Origin: Candidatus Bathyarchaeota archaeon | GTDB taxonomy: Archaea; Thermoproteota; Bathyarchaeia; EX4484-135 | Length of the DNA: 6,571 bases | Reading direction: 5' to 3' | Assembly (NCBI GenBank): GCA_011040545.1 | Contig: DQYM01000143.1 | Span: 1 to 6,571 of the forward strand | Part shown: piece by piece, positions 1-5,939 of the stretch | Position numbering within the stretch: the stretch's first letter is position 1 | How the letters are laid out: each line of letters opens with the position of its first letter | Notes under the pieces: generated by a model | What the model saw: the letters and a program-made list of their open reading frames with translations, nothing else | Database searches by the model: none | What the model was told of the DNA's origin: nothing | Translations under genes and position numbers: made by a program

Positions 1-1449
1 AGCCACGGATATGTATGTTAGGAGCAGGATTATGAAGAAGCCCGTCCAGAATAGGCCCTTGCCAGCATGTGGCTCCTTCCTAACGAAGGCCTCTTCGGCT
101 TCCTCCCTAACACGCACAAGTGGCCTGAATAGCCTATCTATGGCTAGAGCCCAGAGGACGGACACTGGCACAGCCATCAGTATGCCAAGCCTAACTAGCG
201 AGGCTGCAGAGTATATGGCCGTTAGACCGAATAGGGCTATGAACACATTTCTATCCGTTGGCTCCCTAACGGCAAAGAATATACCAAGCAGTGAGAAGAT
301 AACGCCAGCACCAAGTTCGTAGAAGGCTATCGCCCATGTATTTGGCCTGTGCTCAGCTACGGACTCAAATAGGGCTAGCTGGTGCCTTAGGAATGGGTTA
401 AGCACGGACTCAAACTTCAGCCCCACACGCCTCATGAGGCCTAGGTAGCTAGCGAGGAAGAAGGCTGCTCCTACGGCAGCTAGGCAGGCTATGGCCAGTA
501 GGGCCTTGTTCCTTGGCCTCTCTACGTGCCTCATCAGCTCAACTATGGCCAGTATGGCAATTGCTGCTAGGACTGGCATTACAGTGCTCTCCCAGAGGAA
601 CTTCATCCCTAGCTTTGGGACGTGGCTGGCTATGAAGAGGGCAATTCCAAAGCAGATCGTGTATGAGGAGAGGAGCCTTGGCCTGTATCGCTTTAGGAGG
701 ACCAAGATCACTGCAAAGGCAGCTGCTAGGGCAAATGGGTACCTTGAGGCACCCCAGGAGGCACATAGGTAGCCAAGCGAGAGGCCAGCGAGAACTGAGT
801 AGAGGATGTGCTCCGTATCCGAGCGCTCCTCATCTGTGGCCCTGAGCAGGAAGACGGAGAAGAGTATGAGCGTTAATATGCCTATTGTTTCATCATCGCA
901 GAAGCCAAGGGCCGTCCTCTGTATGTGCGATGGGTTCACGGCCAGGAAGAAGGCCGATAGCAAGCCTACCTTTGAGCCAGCGACCTCCCTGCCGAGGAAG
1001 TATATGGCCAAGCAGGATAGGACGGCCATGAACACTGGGAAGTAGATGCATAGATCCCAGAGCGTTATTGGAACTCCAAGTGCCCTTAAGAACATGAAGA
1101 GGCCTGCCGTCGTGAAGGAAACGCCTGGGAACGTATTGCGAGCGACATCACGGCCCCAGGGATACCATACCATTGGGTCGTGCCATGTGAAGAAGGCTGG
1201 GTAGCCATTCTCCACTATGTAGCTCGCTACGTGGTAGTGCCAGTAGGGATCAAACTCGCTTAGGTAGGCCCCCCAGCGTAGGGGCAGGAGCCTTAGGGTA
1301 GCTGCTAGGCCAAGCACGAGCATTAGGATAGTGCCGTGGAGCAGGCTCTCGTGTGAGATCTTGAACCTTAAGGCATCAATACCAGCCTTAATCCCCTCCC
1401 AGGCCCTCCTCAGCGCCCTCTTAATGGCCCTCTTGCTTACCTCTGGCAT
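1..1449 (-). CDS. aglB: AglB/STT3-type oligosaccharyltransferase, N-terminal 483 residues (3' part beyond left edge)
   Basis: This is the catalytic membrane subunit that moves a lipid-linked oligosaccharide onto asparagine in Asn-X-Ser/Thr sites on the outer face of the membrane (archaeal N-glycosylation). The frame has no stop from 1449 to base 1. Family signatures appear in order: a basic cytoplasmic N-terminus; a first hydrophobic helix at about 36-55; the first-loop acidic motif SEFDPYWHYH with D67 as the metal ligand; WHDPMVWYPWGRD at about 88-100; NPSHIQRTALGF then DDETIG with D185-E187, equivalent to the second acidic motif; many helices; and SVAEHRPNTW at 363-372, the SVSE/TIXE motif with E366. 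The WWDYG motif and the soluble C-terminal domain would lie past the left edge, since family members usually exceed 700 residues. The start at 1449 is chosen because GGAGGA lies 6 bases upstream. An in-frame ATG at 1500 lies upstream of the TATA-like box. Family assignment is firm; the gene symbol follows archaeal usage. Confidence 0.93.
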   Translation of the reverse strand, partial: MPEVSKRAIKRALRRAWEGIKAGIDALRFKISHESLLHGTILMLVLGLAATLRLLPLRWGAYLSEFDPYWHYHVASYIVENGYPAFFTWHDPMVWYPWGRDVARNTFPGVSFTTAGLFMFLRALGVPITLWDLCIYFPVFMAVLSCLAIYFLGREVAGSKVGLLSAFFLAVNPSHIQRTALGFCDDETIGILTLILFSVFLLRATDEERSDTEHILYSVLAGLSLGYLCASWGASRYPFALAAAFAVILVLLKRYRPRLLSSYTICFGIALFIASHVPKLGMKFLWESTVMPVLAAIAILAIVELMRHVERPRNKALLAIACLAAVGAAFFLASYLGLMRRVGLKFESVLNPFLRHQLALFESVAEHRPNTWAIAFYELGAGVIFSLLGIFFAVREPTDRNVFIALFGLTAIYSAASLVRLGILMAVPVSVLWALAIDRLFRPLVRVREEAEEAFVRKEPHAGKGLFWTGFFIILLLTYISVA

Positions 1450-1455
1450 CGCCCT

Positions 1456-1461
1456 TCCTCC
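1456..1461 (-). promoter_or_regulatory. Ribosome binding site of the oligosaccharyltransferase gene
   Basis: GGAGGA on the minus strand lies 6 bases before the ATG at 1449 and matches the complement of the archaeal 16S 3' end. It decides between this ATG and the in-frame ATG at 1500, which has no comparable site and sits upstream of the TATA-like box. Confidence 0.7.
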
Positions 1462-1483
1462 ACCCCCTCGGCCAGCCCGCTTG

Positions 1484-1493
1484 CTTTTAATCT
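1484..1493. promoter_or_regulatory. Shared AT-rich core, putative divergent TATA box
   Basis: The only AT-rich stretch between the two divergent genes reads CTTTTAATCT on the plus strand and AGATTAAAAG on the minus strand. Counting about 26 bases from its centre puts a minus-strand start near 1462, giving a leader of about 13 bases holding the GGAGGA site. A plus-strand start would fall near 1514, right at the candidate start codons of the HD gene. Both are consistent with archaeal TBP/TFB promoters. This is inferred from spacing and composition; no clear BRE could be defined. Confidence 0.5.
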
Positions 1494-1512
1494 TGCGCAT
1501 CCTAGGGGAGCT

Positions 1513-1517
1513 GGTGG
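1513..1517 (+). promoter_or_regulatory. Possible ribosome binding site of the HD gene
   Basis: GGTGG lies 5 bases before TTG 1523 and 8 bases before GTG 1526, and contains the GGTG part of the archaeal Shine-Dalgarno sequence. If transcription starts at or after 1514, the message is nearly leaderless and this site would be cut by the start itself, so the choice of start stays open. Confidence 0.35.
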
Positions 1518-1522
1518 CTAGC

Positions 1523-2302
1523 TTGGTGGTCGTATCACCCGACCTAATAGAGGACCAGCTTGATGAGCCCATGCTTAGGGAGGCCTACGAGCTCCTTGAG
1601 GGGGATCTAGAGGTAAGAGCGCTATTCAGGATGGCCAACGTGATGGCAGTTAAGCGCATGATGTACAACGACCACGGCCAGGTCCACGCAAGGATAACGG
1701 CTGGTAGCGCCCTCTACATGCTCTCACTGCTCCTAGATGCAGACATAACGCCTACGTCCGTTAGGGATGGCCTCTGCACGATCCAGGATGCTAAGCTGAT
1801 AACGCTCCTAGGGGCCTACCTACACGACATAGGCAACTCAGTGCATAGGGAGCTACACCACCTCCATGGCTGCTACATAGCTGCTAGGGTGCTGGATAGG
1901 CTACTCCCGAAGATCTACGATGATCCCGACCTAAGGACCTACGTTAAGCAGGAGGCGCTCCACTGCATCTTCTCCCACGATGAGGGCATTCGCTGCCTCA
2001 GCCTAGAAGCTGGCGTGGTAAAGGTAGCCGATGGGACAGATATGGCTGGGGGGAGGGCTAGGATACCGTATAGGCGTGGGAAGGTAGATATACACTCCCT
2101 CTCTGCCCTGGCCATAAGGCGTGTTGAGCTAACTAGGGGCGAGCCAAGGCCCATTAGAATAACCGTCCGCATGGATAACCCAGCGGGCATATTCCAGGTT
2201 GAGGAAGTACTCTGCAGGAAGATAGCCACAAGCGGTATAGATGACCTCGTGGAGATCTACATATACGAGGATAGGAGGCTCCTAAAGGTCCTTAGGCCCT
2301 AG
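1523..2302 (+). CDS. HD-domain metal-dependent phosphohydrolase
   Basis: A soluble archaeal HD-superfamily protein of about 259 residues, presumably hydrolysing a phosphate ester or nucleotide with bound divalent metal; the substrate is unknown. Visible motifs are NDHGQVHARI with H55, the HD doublet LHDIGNSVH at 100-108 (H101, D102), HHLHG at 112-116, IFSHDE with H152, and VKVADGTDMAGGR with D170, the closing aspartate. The C-terminal third (IHSLSALAIRRVEL, then RMDNPAGIFQVEEVL) matches an archaeal family in which a GR-rich stretch, a HS-x-SA stretch and an AGIFQ motif follow the HD core. The frame stays open upstream to 1331, but that extension overlaps the divergent gene antisense and lacks family similarity. 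TTG 1523 (GGTGG 5 bases upstream), GTG 1526 and a possibly leaderless GTG 1514 are the plausible starts, differing by at most four codons. The gene's last 11 bases overlap the convergent transporter gene. Confidence 0.88.
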   Translation: MVVVSPDLIEDQLDEPMLREAYELLEGDLEVRALFRMANVMAVKRMMYNDHGQVHARITAGSALYMLSLLLDADITPTSVRDGLCTIQDAKLITLLGAYLHDIGNSVHRELHHLHGCYIAARVLDRLLPKIYDDPDLRTYVKQEALHCIFSHDEGIRCLSLEAGVVKVADGTDMAGGRARIPYRRGKVDIHSLSALAIRRVELTRGEPRPIRITVRMDNPAGIFQVEEVLCRKIATSGIDDLVEIYIYEDRRLLKVLRP

Positions 2303-3482
2303 GCCCATGCTCACTGGCCTCCCTAGCCCTAAAGGAGGTGAAGAGCCAGAGGGTAGCTAGGGCGTAGAGGGCAGCACATGTGAAGAAGGGCATGTCTATT
2401 GAGAATACCTCCATGAGTGGGCCAGCACCGTATGAGCCAAGGGACCTACTCCCCCAGAATACGGTGTTCTGAACAGCGCTTACGGATGCCCTCTCCTCAG
2501 GCTCTAGGAGGCCCATGTAGAAGGCCCTCAGGGCTGGCCAGGCCATGTTCATTAGCACCGCCCTCGCCACGTAGAAGCAGGAGGCCATGATGAAGTCGGG
2601 GGAGAGCGGTATGGCCAGTAGCGTGCCCACTGAGGCAAGCTGGCAGGCAACTGCTGTCTTAACGCTCCCAAGCCTTGAGGCTGCCTTTGAGGCCATTAGG
2701 TTGCCTATGGCCAACAGGCCCTGGGTAGCAGCGAAGAGGAAGCCAATGTCAGATAGCAGGACACCGAACCTAACGTAGAAGTACCAGGAGAACCAGGGGA
2801 TAACAAGGCCACCACCGAGGCCGAGCAGGACCTCAAAGAGGGCATAGGACCAAACTACATCCCAGGACCTTATGGTCAGCCTGAGCCCCTCCACCTGCCT
2901 TAGCTTAGGCTCCTCAACAGGTGCCACGAGGAGGAAGCTTGTGATAGCGAATACAGCACAGGCAAGGAACAGCTGCCTAACCCCCTCAAGCAGGGGGAGG
3001 CCGTAGGTAGCGAGGAGGAAGTCGGGAAGTCCAGCTAAAAGGGAGCCTAGGACTGATCCAACAGAGAAGAGGGCGTATGAGGCCGTAAATAGCTTCCTCC
3101 TCCAAGCCTCATCTGGTGCCTTATCTGCCAAGAAGGCTGATCTAGCTGAAGACGTCATGGAGGCCCCAAGGCCCCCTAGGAAGTTGGCGAGGAGGAGGCC
3201 ATAGAAGTCCATGAGGAGGAAGAAGAGCACATCTGATATAGCTATCACGAGCCTACCTGCCATCACAAGTACCTTCCTGCCCTTCACATCTGCTAGGAAG
3301 CCCATAGGTATGTTGAATAGAGCCATGGCGAGGGGGCTCGCCATGCTTATAAGGCCAAGCTGGGCCTTTGGGAACCCTAGCTCCTCTAGGTAGGGCATTA
3401 GGACGACTGACCTTATGCCCACGCTAAGCGATACTGGTAAGGACATGGCCACTAGGAGCCAGGCATCCCTCTTAGGCCTCAA
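2292..3482 (-). CDS. Major facilitator superfamily (MFS) transporter
   Basis: A polytopic inner-membrane transporter of 396-398 residues, the usual length for a 12-helix MFS protein. The clearest signature is the loop between helices 2 and 3, GFLADVKGRK at about 63-72 (counting from TTG 3488), which fits motif A (G-x-x-x-D-x-x-G-R-K). A second half begins after a charged central loop at about 190-208 (VEEPKLRQVEGLRL), and a degenerate motif A copy (ASKAASRLGSVK) follows at about 266-277. The substrate cannot be read from sequence; it looks most like the drug/metabolite exporter groups, but this is only an impression. There is no good ATG start. TTG 3488 directly abuts an AGGGG, while TTG 3482 has it 6 bases upstream and is preferred. 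The gene follows the 94-residue gene by about 20 bases on the same strand, so it is probably the last cistron of the crenactin operon. Its stop lies inside the end of the HD gene. Confidence 0.9.
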   Translation of the reverse strand: MRPKRDAWLLVAMSLPVSLSVGIRSVVLMPYLEELGFPKAQLGLISMASPLAMALFNIPMGFLADVKGRKVLVMAGRLVIAISDVLFFLLMDFYGLLLANFLGGLGASMTSSARSAFLADKAPDEAWRRKLFTASYALFSVGSVLGSLLAGLPDFLLATYGLPLLEGVRQLFLACAVFAITSFLLVAPVEEPKLRQVEGLRLTIRSWDVVWSYALFEVLLGLGGGLVIPWFSWYFYVRFGVLLSDIGFLFAATQGLLAIGNLMASKAASRLGSVKTAVACQLASVGTLLAIPLSPDFIMASCFYVARAVLMNMAWPALRAFYMGLLEPEERASVSAVQNTVFWGSRSLGSYGAGPLMEVFSIDMPFFTCAALYALATLWLFTSFRAREASEHGPRA

Positions 3483-3488
3483 GGCCAA

Positions 3489-3493
3489 CCCCT
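3489..3493 (-). promoter_or_regulatory. Weak ribosome binding site of the MFS gene
   Basis: AGGGG on the minus strand touches TTG 3488 but lies 6 bases before TTG 3482, a workable distance. This is the basis for preferring the shorter start. The site is weak, so translation of the transporter may partly depend on ribosomes finishing the preceding gene. Confidence 0.35.
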
Positions 3494-3506
3494 GGGGAGG
3501 CAGGCA

Positions 3507-3791
3507 CTAGTAAGCCCTAGCCCTAGATGGGAGGCAGATGATGTAATCACCTGAGCGCCTTATGAACCTAGGGCACTCAGCGCACTCGGCCACGAGCACC
3601 ACGTTCCCATCCTCTGGGCAGGCCAGGGCCTCAATGGCCACTAGCCTATACCTTGGTGCCTCAGGCTCCCTCCTGAAGACACGCTTGAATTCCTCAAGCG
3701 GGAGGGCTGGCGTCATGGGGTCCTCTACATCAACGACGACCACTATCTTCCTTATCGGCACCATCCTAGGCGTCTCAAGAGGGTACCTCAT
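3507..3791 (-). CDS. Small four-cysteine protein in the crenactin cluster; possible arcadin-1 counterpart
   Basis: A 94-residue soluble protein that I do not recognise as a defined family. It starts with a likely beta strand (IRKIVVVVDVED, 13-24), then a charged helical stretch (LEEFKRVFRREPE, 32-44), then strands carrying four cysteines: C58 in ACPED, C70 and C73 in ECAECPRFIRR, and C86 in YIICLP. The C-x11-C-x2-C-x12-C pattern suggests one structural metal site, or disulfides if the cytoplasm is oxidising. The ATG overlaps the end of the arcadin-2-like gene by 17 bases. AGGAGG, 7 bases upstream and inside that gene, supports this start and co-translation. In Pyrobaculum the crenactin neighbourhood encodes arcadin-1, also a small protein, so position and size fit a counterpart. 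I cannot confirm homology from sequence. Confidence 0.8.
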   Translation of the reverse strand: MRYPLETPRMVPIRKIVVVVDVEDPMTPALPLEEFKRVFRREPEAPRYRLVAIEALACPEDGNVVLVAECAECPRFIRRSGDYIICLPSRARAY

Positions 3792-4518
3792 CCTGGCCCC
3801 TCCTGGCCAGTATCTCTAGCCAGGGGTTGTCCTTGAAGAAGCTAGGTAGGCCCTCAAGCTCAGGCCTAGCTGGACCCTGGGGCTGGCTAGGCGTTGGTGT
3901 AAGCCTTGTTGGTGGAGCTGGCGTAGCTACCCTAGCCGATAGGGCATCTAGGCGTCTAGATATCATGTCAATCCTAGCTGAGAGCTTATTAACCTGCTCG
4001 CTAAGCCCCTTAAGGGAGCTTAGCTCTACGGCAAGTGGCCTTAGGCTAGTTATCTCAGCCTCTAAGGCGCCTATCCTCTGCTCAAGGAGCTCAAGGCGAG
4101 AGAGGAGCTCATTGATCAAGTCAGCATCTACTGAGGTCCCGCTAACTAGCCTGGTCTTCTCAACAGGCTTGTAAGGGGAAGCTAGGGCCTCAATAACCCT
4201 TTCATCCCCTATTACAAGTAGCCCTATGGCATGCTTCCTGAGGACCTCCGTATCTAGGACAGTGGCAACTAGCCTTGGGGCAGCTAGGTAGAGGAAGTTG
4301 CACTTCTCCCTCAGGGCTACGGCCTTCATTACAAGCTCGGTGAAGTAGGAGCGATTTCCTACGGCCTTTTCTCCTACTGAGAGCACAAAAGCTAAGCCTT
4401 GAGGTCCCCTAAAGGCCATATCTGGCCTATCGCCTTCTAAGCCTAGCTCATCAACCTCTATGGGCTCAAAACCACGGGATTTGAACCAGCTCTTCACTAG
4501 GTAGAGCTTCTCGGCCAT
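3775..4518 (-). CDS. Arcadin-2-like crenactin-binding protein with N-terminal alpha/beta domain
   Basis: A 247-residue protein encoded 4 bases after crenactin. Residues 1-118 form an alpha/beta domain. GDRPDMAF (29-36) and LAFVLSVGEK (42-51), then a helix and the strands NFLYLAAPRLVA and HAIGLLVIGDE, resemble a PD-(D/E)XK nuclease-like fold in which the catalytic (D/E)-x-K is lost. Residues 131-197 have heptad-like hydrophobic spacing (LINELLSRLELLEQRIGALE onward), so a coiled coil is likely. A proline-rich linker covers about 199-224. The C-terminus, PSFFKDNPWLEILARRG (225-241), is a short amphipathic helix candidate. In Pyrobaculum arcadin-2, a C-terminal helix after a coiled coil binds the hydrophobic groove of crenactin and breaks or blocks filaments. 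The layout and adjacency here fit the same role. The arcadin-2 assignment is inferred from architecture and position, not from an alignment. The start is the first ATG, with GTGAT just upstream. Confidence 0.75.
   Translation of the reverse strand: MAEKLYLVKSWFKSRGFEPIEVDELGLEGDRPDMAFRGPQGLAFVLSVGEKAVGNRSYFTELVMKAVALREKCNFLYLAAPRLVATVLDTEVLRKHAIGLLVIGDERVIEALASPYKPVEKTRLVSGTSVDADLINELLSRLELLEQRIGALEAEITSLRPLAVELSSLKGLSEQVNKLSARIDMISRRLDALSARVATPAPPTRLTPTPSQPQGPARPELEGLPSFFKDNPWLEILARRGQDEVPS
3799..3804 (-). promoter_or_regulatory. Ribosome binding site of the four-cysteine gene, inside the preceding gene
   Basis: AGGAGG on the minus strand, 7 bases before the ATG at 3791, is the strongest Shine-Dalgarno sequence in the cluster. 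It lies within the last ten codons of the arcadin-2-like gene, showing that this small gene is independently initiated and genuine despite its size and overlap. Confidence 0.65.
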
Positions 4519-4522
4519 CTTA

Positions 4523-5818
4523 TCACGGCCTGAACCTCACCCAGCCCTCCATCCTATCCCACGACCACTTAAAGCTAGCGGAAACAGCATAGCCGTATAT
4601 TATGCAACCACGCCAAACACTAAACTTAGGCTCCCTTGCCATCTCAACAGATACGTCCTCAACCCCCTTCTCCCTTAGGAGCAGCTTTATCTTCGTGGCC
4701 GAATCAACAGCTATGCCCTCAAGCTCAGGTGGGACGCTCCACTGGAAGTTGCCACCAGATAGGAGTACCTTCCTATACAGGTAGGGCTGGAGCTCAACTG
4801 GGCACATCTCAACCGCTTCTATTATGGCCTCACCGAAGTCAAGCATGCCCCTAAATAGGACATCGCCGATCTTCACATCCCTTGGCCTAGGCATGCCACG
4901 GGCAAAGTACGATTGGAAGATCTCGTGGCCAGGGTTGAAGACGTACTCGCCTATCAGGAAGCGAGCCCAGCTCTCATCGCCTAGGTCTATGGTTATCCTC
5001 GTGCCAGGTATCTTAACAGCTGCCCTAAAGCGCTCTGGCTCAGCCTTTGCAGCCCTTATGGCCTCATCTAGGTCCCTCGGCACTAGCCCTATGGCCTCCT
5101 TGACCATGCGCACTATGGTTTCCTCCTTAGCTAGGTCGCTGTACCCAGCATCGTATAGTATCTGGCTCGTGATGGCATTAGCATCCCCACCTCCCCTGTT
5201 AAGCGCTACTATAGCACGCCTGATCGGGTACCTTGACACGGGGCATACCTGTGTATTACCGTGCCCACTCTCCACGACCACGCAGGTAGGCGTCTTATGG
5301 GCTATGGCCACGGCCAGGGGCTGTGGTATTATGGTTACGGCCTTAACTAGGCCAGTCCCCTCATCTATACGCTTATGGATATCAAATAAGCGCTCATACA
5401 TGTAGCGTGGTGCTACTGCCGATAGGCTTGCACATACGAAGAAGCCATCAAATGTTGGATCTGCTTTTGGCCTAAAGCGCTCAAGGCCATAGCGGGTTAT
5501 CTCCTCAACCACACGCCAGGCACGCTCATCCCCTCGCTCTATAACGCCATTCCGCATGGGGTAAACGAGCCTCTCAGCAAGCTCCTCACGGGCACCTAGG
5601 AACTGGGCTATCTCATCGCCTATCACGACCTCACGGGGCTTGCCCATGAGCTGGAACATTATCATGCTCTCATCTGGGAAGTAGCCCCTATTCTCTATGA
5701 CCTCTGGTCGCTCCCCACACGTTATCGGGCCGAACTTGTAGAAGCTAGTTCCGTAGTCCTCCCCGAACGTGTACTTGCGCTTGTACTCTGCCTCGCTCAA
5801 GCTCGCCATCCCCACCAC
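4523..5818 (-). CDS. Crenactin, archaeal actin homologue
   Basis: An ATP-dependent cytoskeletal protein that forms actin-like double-stranded filaments and is linked to cell shape in rod-shaped Thermoproteales. At 431 residues it is close in length to Pyrobaculum crenactin. Actin-fold signatures: phosphate-1 loop YTFGEDYGTSFYKFG (16-30); IIPQPLAVAIA (163-173), with Q166 at the catalytic glutamine position; phosphate-2 loop VVESGHGNTQVCP (181-193); ALNRGGGDANAIT (205-217); adenosine motif VLLSGGNFQWSVPP (351-364); and SVWRGCIIYGYA (400-411), matching the actin C-terminal SVW-x-G motif. EAIRAAKAEPERF (252-264) also closely resembles known crenactin. The phosphate-2 loop reads E-S-G-H-G where eukaryotic actin has D-S-G-D-G, as in other crenactins. 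It is the first gene of the cluster. Starts at GTG 5818, GTG 5815 and ATG 5809 are possible; GTG 5818 has GGTGG 8 bases upstream. Confidence 0.96.
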   Translation of the reverse strand: MVGMASLSEAEYKRKYTFGEDYGTSFYKFGPITCGERPEVIENRGYFPDESMIMFQLMGKPREVVIGDEIAQFLGAREELAERLVYPMRNGVIERGDERAWRVVEEITRYGLERFRPKADPTFDGFFVCASLSAVAPRYMYERLFDIHKRIDEGTGLVKAVTIIPQPLAVAIAHKTPTCVVVESGHGNTQVCPVSRYPIRRAIVALNRGGGDANAITSQILYDAGYSDLAKEETIVRMVKEAIGLVPRDLDEAIRAAKAEPERFRAAVKIPGTRITIDLGDESWARFLIGEYVFNPGHEIFQSYFARGMPRPRDVKIGDVLFRGMLDFGEAIIEAVEMCPVELQPYLYRKVLLSGGNFQWSVPPELEGIAVDSATKIKLLLREKGVEDVSVEMAREPKFSVWRGCIIYGYAVSASFKWSWDRMEGWVRFRP

Positions 5819-5826
5819 TGCTCAAG

Positions 5827-5831
5827 CCACC
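5827..5831 (-). promoter_or_regulatory. Ribosome binding site of crenactin
   Basis: GGTGG on the minus strand lies 8 bases before GTG 5818 and contains the GGTG part of the archaeal Shine-Dalgarno sequence. It favours a GTG start. The downstream in-frame ATG at 5809 would only have the GGTGGGG run almost touching it. Confidence 0.45.
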
Positions 5832-5859
5832 GCCCATTAATGCCTTTCTACATCGCCTA

Positions 5860-5868
5860 TCTAAAAAG
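5860..5868 (-). promoter_or_regulatory. Putative TATA box for the crenactin operon
   Basis: The minus strand reads CTTTTTAGA here, the AT-rich element nearest upstream of crenactin. About 26 bases downstream of its centre is the CATTAATG stretch near 5836-5843, a likely transcript start. That gives a leader of about 20 bases containing the GGTGG site. The spacing fits an archaeal TBP promoter and suggests the whole four-gene cluster is read from here. Confidence 0.5.
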
Positions 5869-5893
5869 CCACGCTCTCCCATTGGAGCCAGAT

Positions 5894-5917
5894 GGGGTTG
5901 AGGTGGGGAGGGAGGGG
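5894..5917 (+). other. G-quadruplex-type G-run cluster
   Basis: Four runs of three or more G occur with loops of 7, 1 and 1 bases: GGGG, TTGAGGT, GGGG, A, GGG, A, GGGG. This meets the usual intramolecular quadruplex pattern. It sits in the non-coding gap, between the T-rich end of the right-hand gene and the crenactin promoter, with the G-rich strand being the template for minus-strand transcription. Structure formation is inferred, not shown. Confidence 0.6.
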
Positions 5918-5922
5918 TCGGT

Positions 5923-5939
5923 GAAAATAAAAAATCAAA
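5923..5939 (-). terminator. T-rich transcription terminator of the right-hand membrane protein gene
   Basis: Eleven bases after the TGA/TAG-type end of the gene, the minus strand reads TTTGATTTTTTATTTTC, with no hairpin. Oligo-T tracts like this terminate archaeal RNA polymerase directly. It isolates the right-hand gene from the crenactin promoter that follows about 55 bases on. Confidence 0.6.

Noticed and set aside
11..1045. Several plus-strand open frames opposite the left-hand gene
   Set aside because: They lie antisense to 483 uninterrupted codons with clear STT3 motifs in the expected order.
1449..1500. Alternative ATG start of the oligosaccharyltransferase at 1500
   Set aside because: It lies upstream of the only TATA-like element and has no ribosome site, whereas ATG 1449 has GGAGGA at good spacing.
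1331..1522. N-terminal extension of the HD gene
   Set aside because: The frame is open, but this part lies antisense over the start of the oligosaccharyltransferase gene, crosses its promoter, and is low-complexity leucine/proline sequence unlike HD proteins.
3562..4174. Two plus-strand open frames (85 and 115 codons) opposite the arcadin-like genes
   Set aside because: Serine-rich antisense shadows without ribosome sites; the minus-strand genes have coiled-coil structure, good spacing and start signals.
4824..5405. Plus-strand open frame of 193 codons inside crenactin
   Set aside because: It is antisense to the strongly conserved crenactin gene, serine/leucine-rich without any family motif, and has no promoter or ribosome site; a shadow of codon bias.
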